NCBI RefSeq assembly: GCF_013410215.1
Contig: NZ_JACCFQ010000001.1
Span: forward strand, 1,984,001-2,048,000
Direction of reading: 5' to 3'
DNA: 64,000 bases
Source of the DNA: Nesterenkonia sandarakina
GTDB lineage: Bacteria; Actinomycetota; Actinomycetes; Actinomycetales; Micrococcaceae
Part shown: positions 1-9,985 of the stretch, in pieces
How positions within the stretch are numbered: position 1 is the stretch's first letter
Layout: every line of letters starts with the position of its first letter
Made by a program: the position numbers and the translations under genes
The notes under the pieces: generated by a model
What the model saw: only the letters and a program-made list of their open reading frames with translations
Database searches by the model: none
Told to the model about the DNA's origin: nothing

Positions 1-1199
<1,199 letters not shown>

Positions 1200-1390
1200 A
1201 CCCGCGGTAAGCCCTGGGGTCTCTCGGGTCACCGAGCACCTGGCCACGGGCCTCGGGGGTGCGCGCCGGGTGCAGGAGCCGGGTGCAGGAGAGATTCACG
1301 ATGCGATGCACCCCGGGCACGCCCCAAGGTCGGCGCGTCGTCGATCAGGACCAGAGCTGAGTCAAGCGACCGGGCGGACCACCCGGTCTA

Positions 1391-1409
1391 GTTGAGATTT
1401 GTTCTCAAC
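1391..1409. promoter_or_regulatory. Zur-type operator upstream of znuA
   Basis: A perfect inverted repeat, GTTGAGA-TTTGT-TCTCAAC, lies 69 bases before the znuA start codon. Its 15-bp core (1393-1407) matches the published actinobacterial Zur consensus TGAAAATGATTTTCA at 10 of 15 positions by eye. The operon it precedes encodes a zinc-type ABC importer, and a Fur-family gene with two CxxC pairs follows that operon, so zinc-dependent repression by Zur is the natural reading. The rest of the 279-bp gap between guaB1 and znuA shows nothing else I recognise. Confidence 0.75.
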
Positions 1410-1427
1410 AATGTCTGGCCGTACGCT
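1399..1427 (+). promoter_or_regulatory. Candidate znuA promoter
   Basis: A -35-like TTGTTC (1399-1404) and a -10-like TACGCT (1422-1427) are separated by 17 bp. The -35 overlaps the right half of the Zur palindrome, a position where a bound repressor would block RNA polymerase. This is a motif-only call. Confidence 0.4.
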
Positions 1428-1478
1428 GGTTCCAGCTGCCCGTGACCCCGCAGCATCCCCCACGAAGAAGGTACGACC

Positions 1479-2543
1479 ATGCCCGCGCCCCGTCTGCTTC
1501 CCCCCGTCGCCCTGCTCGGCGCAACCGCCCTGCTGCTCAGCGCATGCACCGGCCCGGCGGACTCCACCGAGGAGACCGGCGCCCCCGCCGCAGAGGGCGA
1601 GCAGATCAGCGTGGTCACCTCCACCGACGTCTATTCGGACCTGGCTGAGCAGATCCTGGGCGACACCGCCGAGGTCACCCCCTTGGTGGACAATGCGGCC
1701 GCGGATCCGCACTCCTACGAGGCCACCCCACAGGACCGTCTCACCTTGAACGGCGCGGATGTGATCGTGGCCAACGGCGGCGGCTACGACCCGTTCATCA
1801 CCCGGCTGGCCGCGACCTCGGGCAAGGAGGACGCGGTCTACCAGCTCATCGAGGGCGAGAACGCGCACGCCCATGCCGAGGAATCGGAGGCGGCTGGGGA
1901 CGAGCACTCCGAAGAGGAGCACGCGGATCACGATGGGCACGCCGAGGAGGAGCACGAGGATCACGACGGGCACGCCGAGGACGCCCACGAGGGCCACGAC
2001 CATTCCGGGGACTTCGTCAATGAGCACATCTGGTACGACCTCGCCGCGATGAGCGACTTCGTGGAGGACTTCAGCGAGCACATGGCCGAGATCTCCCCGG
2101 AGAACGCCGAGCTGTATCAGGACAATGCTGCTGCCCTGGCCGAAGAGATCGACGCCCTAGACGAGCGCAACCGAGCCATCGAGGCCGAAGGCATGAGCTT
2201 CCTGGCCACCGAGGCGGTCTCCCAGTTCCTGCTCACCGACGCCGGCTTCGAGGACGCCACGGACCAGCAGTTCCTGGCCGCCGTCGAGCACGGCGACGAC
2301 GTCTCGGCTCGGCTCTACCAGCAGGCGCTCAACGCCGCAGCGGATCAGGAGATCGACCTGCTCTCCTACAACCCACAGACCGAGACCAACCAGTCCGCGC
2401 AGATCCGGGAGGCAGCCGAAGGCGCCGACGTCGCCGTGCTGGACTTCAACGAGACCATCCCTGAGGAGCACGATTCCTTCCAGCAGTGGATGGAGGCCAA
2501 TATCGCCGCGGTGGAGGCCATCGTGGGGGAGTCGCGTGACTGA
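1479..2543 (+). CDS. znuA: Zinc ABC transporter substrate-binding lipoprotein
   Basis: This is a 354-residue solute-binding protein of the ZnuA/TroA (cluster A-I) family. It has a signal peptide with a lipobox ending LLLSAC, so Cys23 should be lipidated and the protein anchored outside the membrane. Metal ligands are suggested by DPHSYEA (His78) and NEHIWYD (His183). Between them, residues about 130-175 form a long loop rich in His, Asp and Glu with a near-duplicated HxDHDGHAE unit. Such loops are typical of zinc rather than manganese binders. It is the first gene of znuA-znuC-znuB, overlaps znuC by 8 bases and lies behind a Zur-type operator. A manganese role is less likely given the loop. 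Confidence 0.9.
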   Translation: MPAPRLLPPVALLGATALLLSACTGPADSTEETGAPAAEGEQISVVTSTDVYSDLAEQILGDTAEVTPLVDNAAADPHSYEATPQDRLTLNGADVIVANGGGYDPFITRLAATSGKEDAVYQLIEGENAHAHAEESEAAGDEHSEEEHADHDGHAEEEHEDHDGHAEDAHEGHDHSGDFVNEHIWYDLAAMSDFVEDFSEHMAEISPENAELYQDNAAALAEEIDALDERNRAIEAEGMSFLATEAVSQFLLTDAGFEDATDQQFLAAVEHGDDVSARLYQQALNAAADQEIDLLSYNPQTETNQSAQIREAAEGADVAVLDFNETIPEEHDSFQQWMEANIAAVEAIVGESRD

Positions 2544-3372
2544 TTCCTCTGCAGATGGGCTCTCACCCGCCCAGCCGCTGGTGACGCTGCGCCAGGCGAG
2601 CGTGGGATTCAGCGGGCGCACACTCTGGGAAGGGCTTGACCTTGACCTCGCGCCGGGGGAGTTCCTCGCGGTGCTGGGCCCCAATGGGGCCGGCAAGTCC
2701 ACGTTTCTCAAGGTGCTGCTCGGGCTGACCCGGCTCAGCTCGGGGACGGCGAAGATCGCCGGTGCCCCAGTGCGCCGCGGCAGCAGCCGGGTGGGATACA
2801 TCCCGCAGCAGCAGACCATGCCGGAGGAGACCCCGATGCGGGCCCGCGACATGGTGGCGCTGGGTTTGGACGGGCACCGATTCGGCATCCGGCTGCACCC
2901 CCGCCGGCTGCGCCACAGGGTGGATGAGCTGCTAGAGGCGGTGGGCGCCACCGCCTACGCCGACATGCCGGTGGGTCTGCTCTCCGGCGGGGAGCAGCAG
3001 CGACTGCGCGCCGCCCAGGCGCTGGCCTCGAACCCCGCCGTGCTGCTCTGCGACGAGCCCTTGCACTCCCTGGACCTGAACCATCAGCAGGCGGTCACCG
3101 AGCTCATCCGGCGCCAGGCCGTGGAGCGCGGCTCCGCGGTGGTCTTCGTGACCCACGAGATCAACCCGGTGATCGAGCACGTGGATCGGGTGCTCTACTT
3201 CGCCCGCGGCCAGTACCGGATCGGGACCACCGCCGAGGTGATGCGCTCGCAGGTGCTCTCCGAGCTCTACGGCTCGAACGTGGACGTCATCGAGCACAAG
3301 GGGCGACTGCTGGTGATGTCCACCCACGACGAGAGCTGCCACTATCACCCAGAGGAGCTGGCGCTGCCATGA
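2536..3372 (+). CDS. znuC: Zinc ABC transporter ATP-binding protein
   Basis: This is the 278-residue nucleotide-binding subunit that powers uptake of the metal delivered by ZnuA. Walker A (GPNGAGKST), Q-loop (YIPQQQ), signature motif (LSGGEQQRL), Walker B (VLLCDEP, followed by LHSLD) and H-loop (VTHE) are all intact and in order. Translation starts at a GTG that overlaps the end of znuA, and the stop overlaps the znuB start (ATGA), so the three genes should be translationally coupled. The C-terminal 30 residues contain several His and Cys (HDESCHYHPEE). These may contact metal, but this is speculation. Confidence 0.92.
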   Translation: MTDSSADGLSPAQPLVTLRQASVGFSGRTLWEGLDLDLAPGEFLAVLGPNGAGKSTFLKVLLGLTRLSSGTAKIAGAPVRRGSSRVGYIPQQQTMPEETPMRARDMVALGLDGHRFGIRLHPRRLRHRVDELLEAVGATAYADMPVGLLSGGEQQRLRAAQALASNPAVLLCDEPLHSLDLNHQQAVTELIRRQAVERGSAVVFVTHEINPVIEHVDRVLYFARGQYRIGTTAEVMRSQVLSELYGSNVDVIEHKGRLLVMSTHDESCHYHPEELALP

Positions 3373-4238
3373 TGGAGACGCTGACCAGCTCGTTCACCAC
3401 CGAAGGCTACTGGGAGCTCTTCTCCCTGGTCCGGAACTCGGTGATCACCGCCGGCGTGCTGGGCCTGATGGGCGGCCTGATCGGGGTGTTCATCATGCTG
3501 CGCCGGACCGCCCTGGTGGTGCACGGCATCGCCGAGATCTCCTTCGCCGGTGCGGCGCTGGCGCTGCTGATCGGCGTCGACGTGGTCGCAGGCTCCGCAC
3601 TGGGCGCCGTCGCCGCCTCGGTGCTGATCGGGGTGCTGAGTCTGAAGGACCGCGACACCTCCGCGGTGACCGGGGTGCTGATGCCCTTCGGCCTCGGCCT
3701 GGGGATCCTGTTCCTCTCGCTCTATCAGGGCCGCAGCGCGAACAAGTTCGGGCTGCTCACCGGACAGATCGTGGGCGTGGATGACATCCAGACCCAGACC
3801 CTGGTCACCGGCGCGGTGGTGATCAGCATCGTGCTGCTGCTGATCTGGCGACCGCTGATGTTCGCCTCGGTTGATCCGCAGCTGGCCCGGGCGCGCGGGG
3901 TCCACGTGAATCTGCTCTCCATGGTGTTCATGGTGCTGCTGGGCATTGCTGTGGCGATGTCGGTGCAGGTGGTCGGCGCGCTGCTGGTGCTGGCGCTGCT
4001 GGTGGTCCCGGCGGCGGCAGCGCTGAAGGTCACGGTGCGGCCGTATCTGGCGGTGCTGCTCTCGATGCTCTTCGCGCTGATCTCCTCGGTGGGCGGGATC
4101 ATGCTCGCGATCACCGGCACGGTGCCGATCAGTCCCTACATCACCACGATCTCCTTCGTGATCTATGTGGTCTGCGTGCTCATCGGCCGCGGGGGTCGCA
4201 GCCGTCGCCGGGAGGCCGCCGCGGCGCTGGCCGCCTGA
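3369..4238 (+). CDS. znuB: Zinc ABC transporter permease
   Basis: This is a 289-residue polytopic membrane protein of the ABC-3 family (ZnuB/TroC). Seven to nine hydrophobic segments can be seen. The family signature around HGIAEISFAGAALALLIG near the N-terminus and the RARGVHVNLL segment before the conserved helices are present. As the last gene of the operon it supplies the transmembrane channel for ZnuA and ZnuC. It converges with zur, with 45 bases between the two stop codons and no clear terminator. Confidence 0.9.
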   Translation: MMETLTSSFTTEGYWELFSLVRNSVITAGVLGLMGGLIGVFIMLRRTALVVHGIAEISFAGAALALLIGVDVVAGSALGAVAASVLIGVLSLKDRDTSAVTGVLMPFGLGLGILFLSLYQGRSANKFGLLTGQIVGVDDIQTQTLVTGAVVISIVLLLIWRPLMFASVDPQLARARGVHVNLLSMVFMVLLGIAVAMSVQVVGALLVLALLVVPAAAALKVTVRPYLAVLLSMLFALISSVGGIMLAITGTVPISPYITTISFVIYVVCVLIGRGGRSRRREAAAALAA

Positions 4239-4283
4239 GGCTTCGCCTGCATCCGCTCTCGCGTCGCCAGGGGCTGACTGGAG

Positions 4284-4709
4284 TCAGCCGCGGGCGATCG
4301 CGGCGCAGCTGGCGCAGAGGCCGAAGATCTCCAGGGTGTGCCGGACCTCGGTGAAGTCCTGCTCCTGCGCGAGCTTGGTCGCCCATTCCTCGATGGCCGG
4401 TGCTTCGAACTCCACGGTCAGCCCGCAGGAGCGGCACACCAGGTGGTGGTGGTGCTCCTCGCGCTCACAGAGCCGGAAGATCGCCTCACCGTCATCGGGG
4501 CGCAGCACATCGACGAGGCCCTCCTCCTGGTGAGACTGCAGCACCCGGTAGACCGTGGCCAGGGAGACCTTCTCGCCGCGTCCATCGAGGATCTTGTGCA
4601 GATCCTGGGCGCTGACAAAGTCATCCAAGGAATGCAGCGCGGCCCAGACGGCGCGCTTCTGACGGGTGGATCGGCCGCGGGCCGGGGGCGTGGAGGTGTT
4701 CTCGTTCAT
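4284..4709 (-). CDS. zur: Fur-family regulator, probable zinc uptake repressor Zur
   Basis: This is a 141-residue Fur-family repressor. The winged-helix part covers roughly residues 10-85 (RQKRAVWAAL, SLATVYRVLQ). The metal-binding part has HHHHLVCRSCG and, at the C-terminus, CASC, which together form the structural Cys4 zinc site. It faces the znu operon tail to tail, and the znu promoter carries a Zur-like box, so zinc-dependent repression of znuACB is the best inference over iron or peroxide sensing. Its own -10 (TAGTCT, 4724 to 4719 on the minus strand) lies only 9 bases before the ATG. The leader must therefore be 2-3 bases at most, and the GGAG in it may not be used. Confidence 0.88.
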   Translation of the reverse strand: MNENTSTPPARGRSTRQKRAVWAALHSLDDFVSAQDLHKILDGRGEKVSLATVYRVLQSHQEEGLVDVLRPDDGEAIFRLCEREEHHHHLVCRSCGLTVEFEAPAIEEWATKLAQEQDFTEVRHTLEIFGLCASCAAIARG

Positions 4710-4718
4710 GCTCGCTCC

Positions 4719-4741
4719 AGACTAGCAGTCGCCCTTAGAGT
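4719..4741. promoter_or_regulatory. Divergent promoter region for zur and the HIT gene
   Basis: On the plus strand TAGAGT (4736-4741) is followed by six bases and the HIT ATG at 4748, the spacing expected for a leaderless transcript. On the minus strand TAGTCT (4724 to 4719) serves zur. Only 38 bp separate the two start codons, so each promoter's -35 region must lie inside the opposite gene. Confidence 0.6.
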
Positions 4742-4747
4742 GGGGGC

Positions 4748-5197
4748 ATGAGCACAGTCTTCAGCAAGATCATCGCCGGTGAGATCCCAGGCCGCTTCGT
4801 GTGGCAGGACGAGACCTGCGTCGGGTTCCTCTCCATCGCCCCGCTGGCCTACGGCCACACCCTGGTGGTGCCGCGCCAAGAGGTGGACCGGTGGACCGAG
4901 GCCGAGGCTCCGCTGATGACGCACCTGTTCCAGGTCGCTCACCGCATCGGCAAGGCCCAGGTTGAGGCCTTCGGCTCGCAGCGTGCCGGGCTGAGCATCG
5001 CCGGCTACGAGGTGCCACACCTGCACCTGCACGTCTGGCCCTCAAACTCCATGGCCGATCACAGCTTCGCCCAGGCCGATGATGACCCGGATCAGTCTCG
5101 GATGGATGAGTCCGCCGAGAAGCTGCGCGTCGCGCTGCGGCTGATGGGCGACGCCGAGCACGTCCCCGCCGAGCACGTCCCCGCCGAGCAGGACTGA
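4748..5197 (+). CDS. HIT-family nucleotide hydrolase
   Basis: This is a 149-residue histidine-triad protein. The catalytic motif HLHLHVWP is at residues about 95-102, and the usual N-terminal segment SKIIAGEIPGRFVWQDE and APLAYGHTLVVP strand are present. HIT proteins of this branch hydrolyse purine nucleotide conjugates such as AMP-lysine or dinucleotides, but the natural substrate is not predictable. The ATG is supported by a -10 hexamer ending six bases before it. The last residues contain a duplicated EHVPA unit, encoded by a perfect 15-bp tandem duplication, which looks like recent slippage. Confidence 0.9.
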   Translation: MSTVFSKIIAGEIPGRFVWQDETCVGFLSIAPLAYGHTLVVPRQEVDRWTEAEAPLMTHLFQVAHRIGKAQVEAFGSQRAGLSIAGYEVPHLHLHVWPSNSMADHSFAQADDDPDQSRMDESAEKLRVALRLMGDAEHVPAEHVPAEQD

Positions 5198-5282
5198 CGC
5201 GCCGGCTGATCCACCCGCCGAGCAGCACTGGCGCACCCGCTGACCCGCCCGCTGGTCCGACAGTCGGAAGGGGGCGTAGCTC

Positions 5283-8200
5283 TCAGATGCGGGAGGTCTT
5301 GATCGCCCGCCGGATCCGCTTCATGGAGACCGTCTGCGCGGTCCCCAGCTGTTGCGCGAAGAGGTTCACCCGGAACTCCTCGATCATCCACTTCACGGCG
5401 GCCAGATCGGCGGGCACCGAAAGCTGGGCGGGCACCGCCTCCAGGGCCGCATCGTATTCGTCCTCCAGCTCCTGCACCGAGGCCATGTCCGCGGCGTCGC
5501 GGGTCAGCGCCTGCCCGGATTCGAGCCGGTCCAGCCGGGTCTGCATCGCCTTGAGGTAGCGCGGCAGATGCTGCAGCTGAGCCTGACCCGTCGCGGTGAC
5601 GAAGCCGGGGTGGACCAGCTGCTCGAGCTGGGCGGTCATATCGCTGCGGGCGGCCTTCAGCGCCGGAGAGCTCACCCGGTTCAGGCGGGAGCCGAGTTCC
5701 GTGGAGAGGCTCAGGATCTGGGCCAGCACATCGGTGAGTCGCAGCACCGTCTCGATCAGCTCGGCCCTGCAGTGCCGGGCGAGCACCTGGAACTCCGCCT
5801 CGCTGTAGGGCAGCTGTGCCGGCACCAGGTGGGCCAGCGCCGCCGTCGTCGCGTCGGAGACCAGCGACTCCACGGTGCCGTGCGGCGACTGGCCGAACGC
5901 CAGGCGCTCTCGGTTGCTCAGATGGTCCACCACGTAGCGCTGCGGGGAGGGCAGCACCTCGCGCAGCAGGGCGACGACGCCGGCTCGGTGCACCCTGGCC
6001 TGTTCTGCCGCGGAGTCCTGGATCGTGTAGGAGACGCCCTTCTCGGCGGGAGCCAGCGCGGGGTAGCCGGTGATCGCTCGCCCGGCGACCACTGTGGTGA
6101 TCTCCCGCGGGAGCTCCCCGAAGCTCCAGGTTCTCTGGCGCTGCTTCCCCGCCGAGGACGCCTCGGCAGCGGGCTGCGACACCGTGCCGCGCCCGTTGTG
6201 CTGAGCCTTGCCTGCCCCCTTGCCGGAGCCCTCGCCGCGACCCTTGCCTGCGCCTGCACCCTTGCCGGGTCGCGCGGACGGTCCACCCGCCTGCGGCGTA
6301 CCGGGATGGGCCCCTTCGGTGTTCGGATCCTCCGTGAGGCTGCGTCCGATGGCGTCGCGGTTCTCTCGGGAGAATCGGATCTGCAGCTCACGCAGGTCGA
6401 ATCCGCTCTCCAGTATCCGGCCGCGGTCACTGACCACCGCGAAGGTGAACCGCAGATGCTCCGGCAGGGCGCTGGTGTCGAAGACCTCCGGGTCCAGGAC
6501 GTGGCCCTTGAGCCGGCGCAGCACCGTGGCCAGCGACTCGGTCAGCGAGTCGACGCCGGGGGTGAAGTCCTGCTCCAGGAGATCCCGGGCCTTCGCGGCG
6601 ACGTCGGGAGCCGGCACGAAGTTCTTCCGGACCGGCTTGGGCATGTTCCGGATCAGTGCGGTGATCAGCTCGGTGCGCAGCCCCGGGATCAGCCAGTCGA
6701 AGCGTTCGGGCTGCAGCTGGTTCAAGAACAGCACCGGAACCCGGACCGTGACGCCGTCGGCGGCGGCGCCCCGTGAGGAGCCGGACTCAGCGGTGTACCG
6801 GGTGGGATTGAACTCGTACTGCAGCTCCAGAGCGAGCCCGTCGTGGTCGAAGTGCTCCGGATAGGCATCGATGTCCAGCTCCTCGGCGGCCTGCGCCATC
6901 AGCTCGACCTCGGTGAGGTCCAACAGCTCCGGGGTCTCGTGCCGCTGGTTCTTCCACCAGGAGTCGAAGTGCCGCTGCGAGACGATGTTCTCCGGGATCC
7001 GAGCGTCGAAGAAGCTGAACAGCTCCTCGTCGGAGACGCGCAGGTCTTTCCTGCGGGTGCGGTTCTCGAGTTCCTCGAGTTCGGCGAAGCGTTCCCTGTT
7101 GCGCCGGTCGAAGTGGTGCCGGGTGGACCAGTCGCCGTCGACAAGGGCGCGCTGGATGAACAGCTCGCGGCTGTACTCCGGGTCCACCTTGGAGTAGAGG
7201 ACCTGACGGTCAGCCACGACGGGGACCCCGAAGAGCGTGACCTTCTCGGTGGCGACCACGGCGCCCTGGCGCGCGGACCAGCGCGGCTCCGAATGAGAGG
7301 TCTTGACCAGGTGCGGGGCGAGTTCCTCGACCCATGCCGGGTCGATCTTCGCCACCGAACGGGCCCAGAGCCGGGAGGTCTCCACCAGTTCGCTGGCCAT
7401 CACCCAGTCGTGGTTCTTCTTGAACAGGTGGGAACCGGGGAAGACCGCGAACCGAGTTCCGCGGGCGCCCTGGTAGTCGCGGGTGCGAGGGTTGTAGAGA
7501 CCGACGTGGCTGAGCAGCCCGGAGAGCAGCGACTGGTGGATCGCGTCGTGCTTGGCCGCCGGGTCCACTCCGGGCAGCTTCTTGCCCCGACGCCCCGAGG
7601 AGCTGCGACGACGAGCCGAGCCCTTGCCGCTGAACTCCACCTGGTCGGCGATCTCGGTGAGCTGGGCGACCAGCTCCTGCCATTCCCGGACCCGCAGGTA
7701 GTTCAGGTGCTCGCGGTGGCAGAGCTTCCGGAACTGGTTGCCAGAGAGCTCGGCCTGCTTCTCCTGCAGGTAGCGCCAGAGGTTCAGCAGCGCGGAGAAG
7801 TCGGAGTTCTCATCCTTGAACCGGGAGTGCAGCTCATCGGCCTGTGCCCGTTTCTCCGCCGGTCGCTCCCGAGGGTCCTGGATGGAGAGCGCCGCGGTGA
7901 GCACGGTGACCTCCGGCAGGCAGTCCCGGCGCGCGGCCTCGACCATCATCCGCGCCATCCGTGGGTCCACCGGCAGCTGGGACAGCATGCGTCCCACCGG
8001 TGTCACCGAGCTGGTGCCCGGCCCCTTCCGGTGCTCCTGGTCCTTCCCGCCGGATCCTGATCTCAGGCTCAGCGCACCGAGCTCGGTGAGCAGCCGGACG
8101 GCGTCGTTGACCGCCTTGGAATCGGGCTTCTGCACGAAGGGGAAGTCCAGCAGCTCCTCGGGGCTGCGCGTGATGCCCATGGAGGACATCTGCAGCAGCA

Positions 8201-9524
8201 CCGAGGCCAGCGAGGTGCGCAGGATCTCGGGGTCGGTGAAGGCCGGCCGGGAGTCGAAGTCCTCCTGGGAGTACAGCCGGATCGCGATGCCGTCGCTGGT
8301 GCGCCCGGACCGGCCTGAGCGCTGATTCGCGCTGGCCTGGGAGATCGCCTCGATGGGCAGCCGCTGCACCTTGGTGCGGGTGGAATATCGAGAGATCCTC
8401 GCGGTGCCGGTGTCGATCACATACTTGATCCCCGGCACGGTCAGCGAGGTCTCCGCGACGTTGGTGGCCAGCACGATCCGACGCCGACCGCCGGGGGAGA
8501 AGACCCGCTTCTGCTCGGCCATGGAGAGCCGACCGAAGAGCGGGAGGATCTCCGAGCCGCGCAGCCGCCGGTCATTGGAGACGGTCTCGGTCAGCGCCTC
8601 CGCGGCGTCACGGATCTCGCGCTCGCCGGGGAAGAAGATCAGCACGTCGCCCTCGGGCTCGGCGGCGAGCTCGAGCACCGCGTCGCTGACCGCGTCGAGC
8701 AGATCCCGCTCCTCCTCCGCGGCCCCAGAGCCAGGCGTGCTCCTGCCCCCGGGACGGGAAGCCGGGGCCTGGCTCGCGCGAGGCGCGGCCGGTCCGGAAC
8801 CTCCGTCCTCGGCCTCCCCGAAGTGTTCGGACTCGTCGAAGTCCTCGAGCTGCGCCTCCGGGTTCACCGGGCGGTAGCGGATCTCCACGGGGTAGGTGCG
8901 CCCAGAGACCTCGATGATCGGCACATCCGAGGTTTCCCGGCTCCAGTTCTCCGGGTCGCTGCTGAAGTGCCGGGCGAAGCGCTCGGGATCGATCGTGGCG
9001 GAGGTGACGATGACCTTCAGGTCAGGCCGGCTGGGCAGCAGCCGGCGCAGGTAGCCCAGGATCACGTCGATGTTCAGGCTCCGCTCATGGGCCTCATCGA
9101 TGATGATCGCGGAGTAGCGCCGCAGTGACGGGTCGCGCTGGATCTCGGCGAGCAGGATCCCGTCGGTCATCAGCTTCACCGCGGTGGCCCCGGAGACCTC
9201 AGCGTTGAACCTGACCTGGTAGCCGATGTCGCGGCCCACCGAGGTGCCGAGCTCCTCGGCCAGACGTTCGGCCACCGTCCGGGCGGCCAGACGGCGCGGC
9301 TGGGTGTGCCCGATCATCCCCTGATTGTGCAGACCCAGCTCCAGAGCCATCTTCGGCAGCTGGGTGGTCTTGCCCGAGCCGGTCTCCCCGGCGACCACGA
9401 TGACCTGGTGCTCAGCCAGGGCCTCGAGGATGCGTTCGCGCTCGCCGCTGACCGGCAGTGCCGGGGGATAGGCGAGGTCTTGCGCGGAGAAGGTCTCACG
9501 GCGGGCTGTTCTGGGCTCAGACAT
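5283..9524 (-). CDS. hrpA: ATP-dependent DEAH-box RNA helicase HrpA
   Basis: This is a 1413-residue helicase, slightly longer than E. coli HrpA at about 1300. Visible motifs are Walker A GETGSGKT (residues about 46-53), TQPRRLAA, DEAH (about 143-146), VTSATID and QRSGRSGRT. After the RecA-like core come the winged-helix/HA2 and OB-type regions and the long DUF3418-type C-terminus found in HrpA. Two low-complexity insertions stand out: a Ser/Pro/Gly-rich stretch near residues 240-270 and a Gly/Lys-rich stretch rich in GKGAGKG near 1065-1105. The role inferred from E. coli is resolving stalled ribosomes or remodelling mRNA. A -10-like TAGTAT lies 9 bases before the ATG, so the leader is at most a few bases. 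Confidence 0.93.
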   Translation of the reverse strand: MSEPRTARRETFSAQDLAYPPALPVSGERERILEALAEHQVIVVAGETGSGKTTQLPKMALELGLHNQGMIGHTQPRRLAARTVAERLAEELGTSVGRDIGYQVRFNAEVSGATAVKLMTDGILLAEIQRDPSLRRYSAIIIDEAHERSLNIDVILGYLRRLLPSRPDLKVIVTSATIDPERFARHFSSDPENWSRETSDVPIIEVSGRTYPVEIRYRPVNPEAQLEDFDESEHFGEAEDGGSGPAAPRASQAPASRPGGRSTPGSGAAEEERDLLDAVSDAVLELAAEPEGDVLIFFPGEREIRDAAEALTETVSNDRRLRGSEILPLFGRLSMAEQKRVFSPGGRRRIVLATNVAETSLTVPGIKYVIDTGTARISRYSTRTKVQRLPIEAISQASANQRSGRSGRTSDGIAIRLYSQEDFDSRPAFTDPEILRTSLASVLLQMSSMGITRSPEELLDFPFVQKPDSKAVNDAVRLLTELGALSLRSGSGGKDQEHRKGPGTSSVTPVGRMLSQLPVDPRMARMMVEAARRDCLPEVTVLTAALSIQDPRERPAEKRAQADELHSRFKDENSDFSALLNLWRYLQEKQAELSGNQFRKLCHREHLNYLRVREWQELVAQLTEIADQVEFSGKGSARRRSSSGRRGKKLPGVDPAAKHDAIHQSLLSGLLSHVGLYNPRTRDYQGARGTRFAVFPGSHLFKKNHDWVMASELVETSRLWARSVAKIDPAWVEELAPHLVKTSHSEPRWSARQGAVVATEKVTLFGVPVVADRQVLYSKVDPEYSRELFIQRALVDGDWSTRHHFDRRNRERFAELEELENRTRRKDLRVSDEELFSFFDARIPENIVSQRHFDSWWKNQRHETPELLDLTEVELMAQAAEELDIDAYPEHFDHDGLALELQYEFNPTRYTAESGSSRGAAADGVTVRVPVLFLNQLQPERFDWLIPGLRTELITALIRNMPKPVRKNFVPAPDVAAKARDLLEQDFTPGVDSLTESLATVLRRLKGHVLDPEVFDTSALPEHLRFTFAVVSDRGRILESGFDLRELQIRFSRENRDAIGRSLTEDPNTEGAHPGTPQAGGPSARPGKGAGAGKGRGEGSGKGAGKAQHNGRGTVSQPAAEASSAGKQRQRTWSFGELPREITTVVAGRAITGYPALAPAEKGVSYTIQDSAAEQARVHRAGVVALLREVLPSPQRYVVDHLSNRERLAFGQSPHGTVESLVSDATTAALAHLVPAQLPYSEAEFQVLARHCRAELIETVLRLTDVLAQILSLSTELGSRLNRVSSPALKAARSDMTAQLEQLVHPGFVTATGQAQLQHLPRYLKAMQTRLDRLESGQALTRDAADMASVQELEDEYDAALEAVPAQLSVPADLAAVKWMIEEFRVNLFAQQLGTAQTVSMKRIRRAIKTSRI

Positions 9525-9718
9525 AACCCTCCAATACTAGGGTTGCGGTGCCGCCCTGGGTGCACCGCTGAGCAGGCGCTCCCCGATGAGATGCGCTCAG
9601 GCCCGGCACGACGTCCACGATTAGGCATACCGTCCGGGATATGGGTACTATTATTCTCGCTGCCGGGGAGCGATCGCCGGTTGCGAGACGGGCCAGAAAC
9701 GGCCTGAACAGCAGGTAT

Positions 9719-9802
9719 GCGCGAGTGGCGGAATAGGTAGACGCGCTGGCTTCAGGTGCCAGTGCCTTCACGGGCGTGGGGGTTCAAGTCCCCCCTCGCG
9801 CA
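9719..9802 (+). tRNA. tRNA-Leu (anticodon CAG)
   Basis: The 84-nt gene has acceptor arms GCGCGAG and CTCGCGC, an anticodon stem CTGGC/GCCAG with loop TTCAGGT (anticodon CAG), a long variable arm (TGCC..GGGCG) typical of class II tRNAs, and a T stem GGGGG/CCCCC around TTCAAGT. The 3' CCA is not encoded. A strong hairpin terminator starts 20 bases downstream. Confidence 0.97.
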
Positions 9803-9822
9803 CAGGGTGCGGAAGCAGGGAA

Positions 9823-9868
9823 GAGGCCCTGCCGCAGATGATCAGATCATCTGCGGCAGGGCCTCTTT
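9823..9868 (+). terminator. Rho-independent terminator of tRNA-Leu
   Basis: Two perfect 20-bp arms (9823-9842 and 9846-9865) enclose a 3-base loop CAG and are followed by TTT. The unusually long stem ends transcription of the tRNA and could also act for minus-strand transcripts coming from plsC. Confidence 0.85.
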
Positions 9869-9985
9869 CATGTCTGCGGCGTGCTGGCCGGGTGCGTGCC
9901 GCATGCTCACGCGGCTCACAGATCCCGGCTCTGCAGGCAGGCCCCCTCGGGGAAGCTCGCCGATCCCTGCCCGCGGGACCATCGG

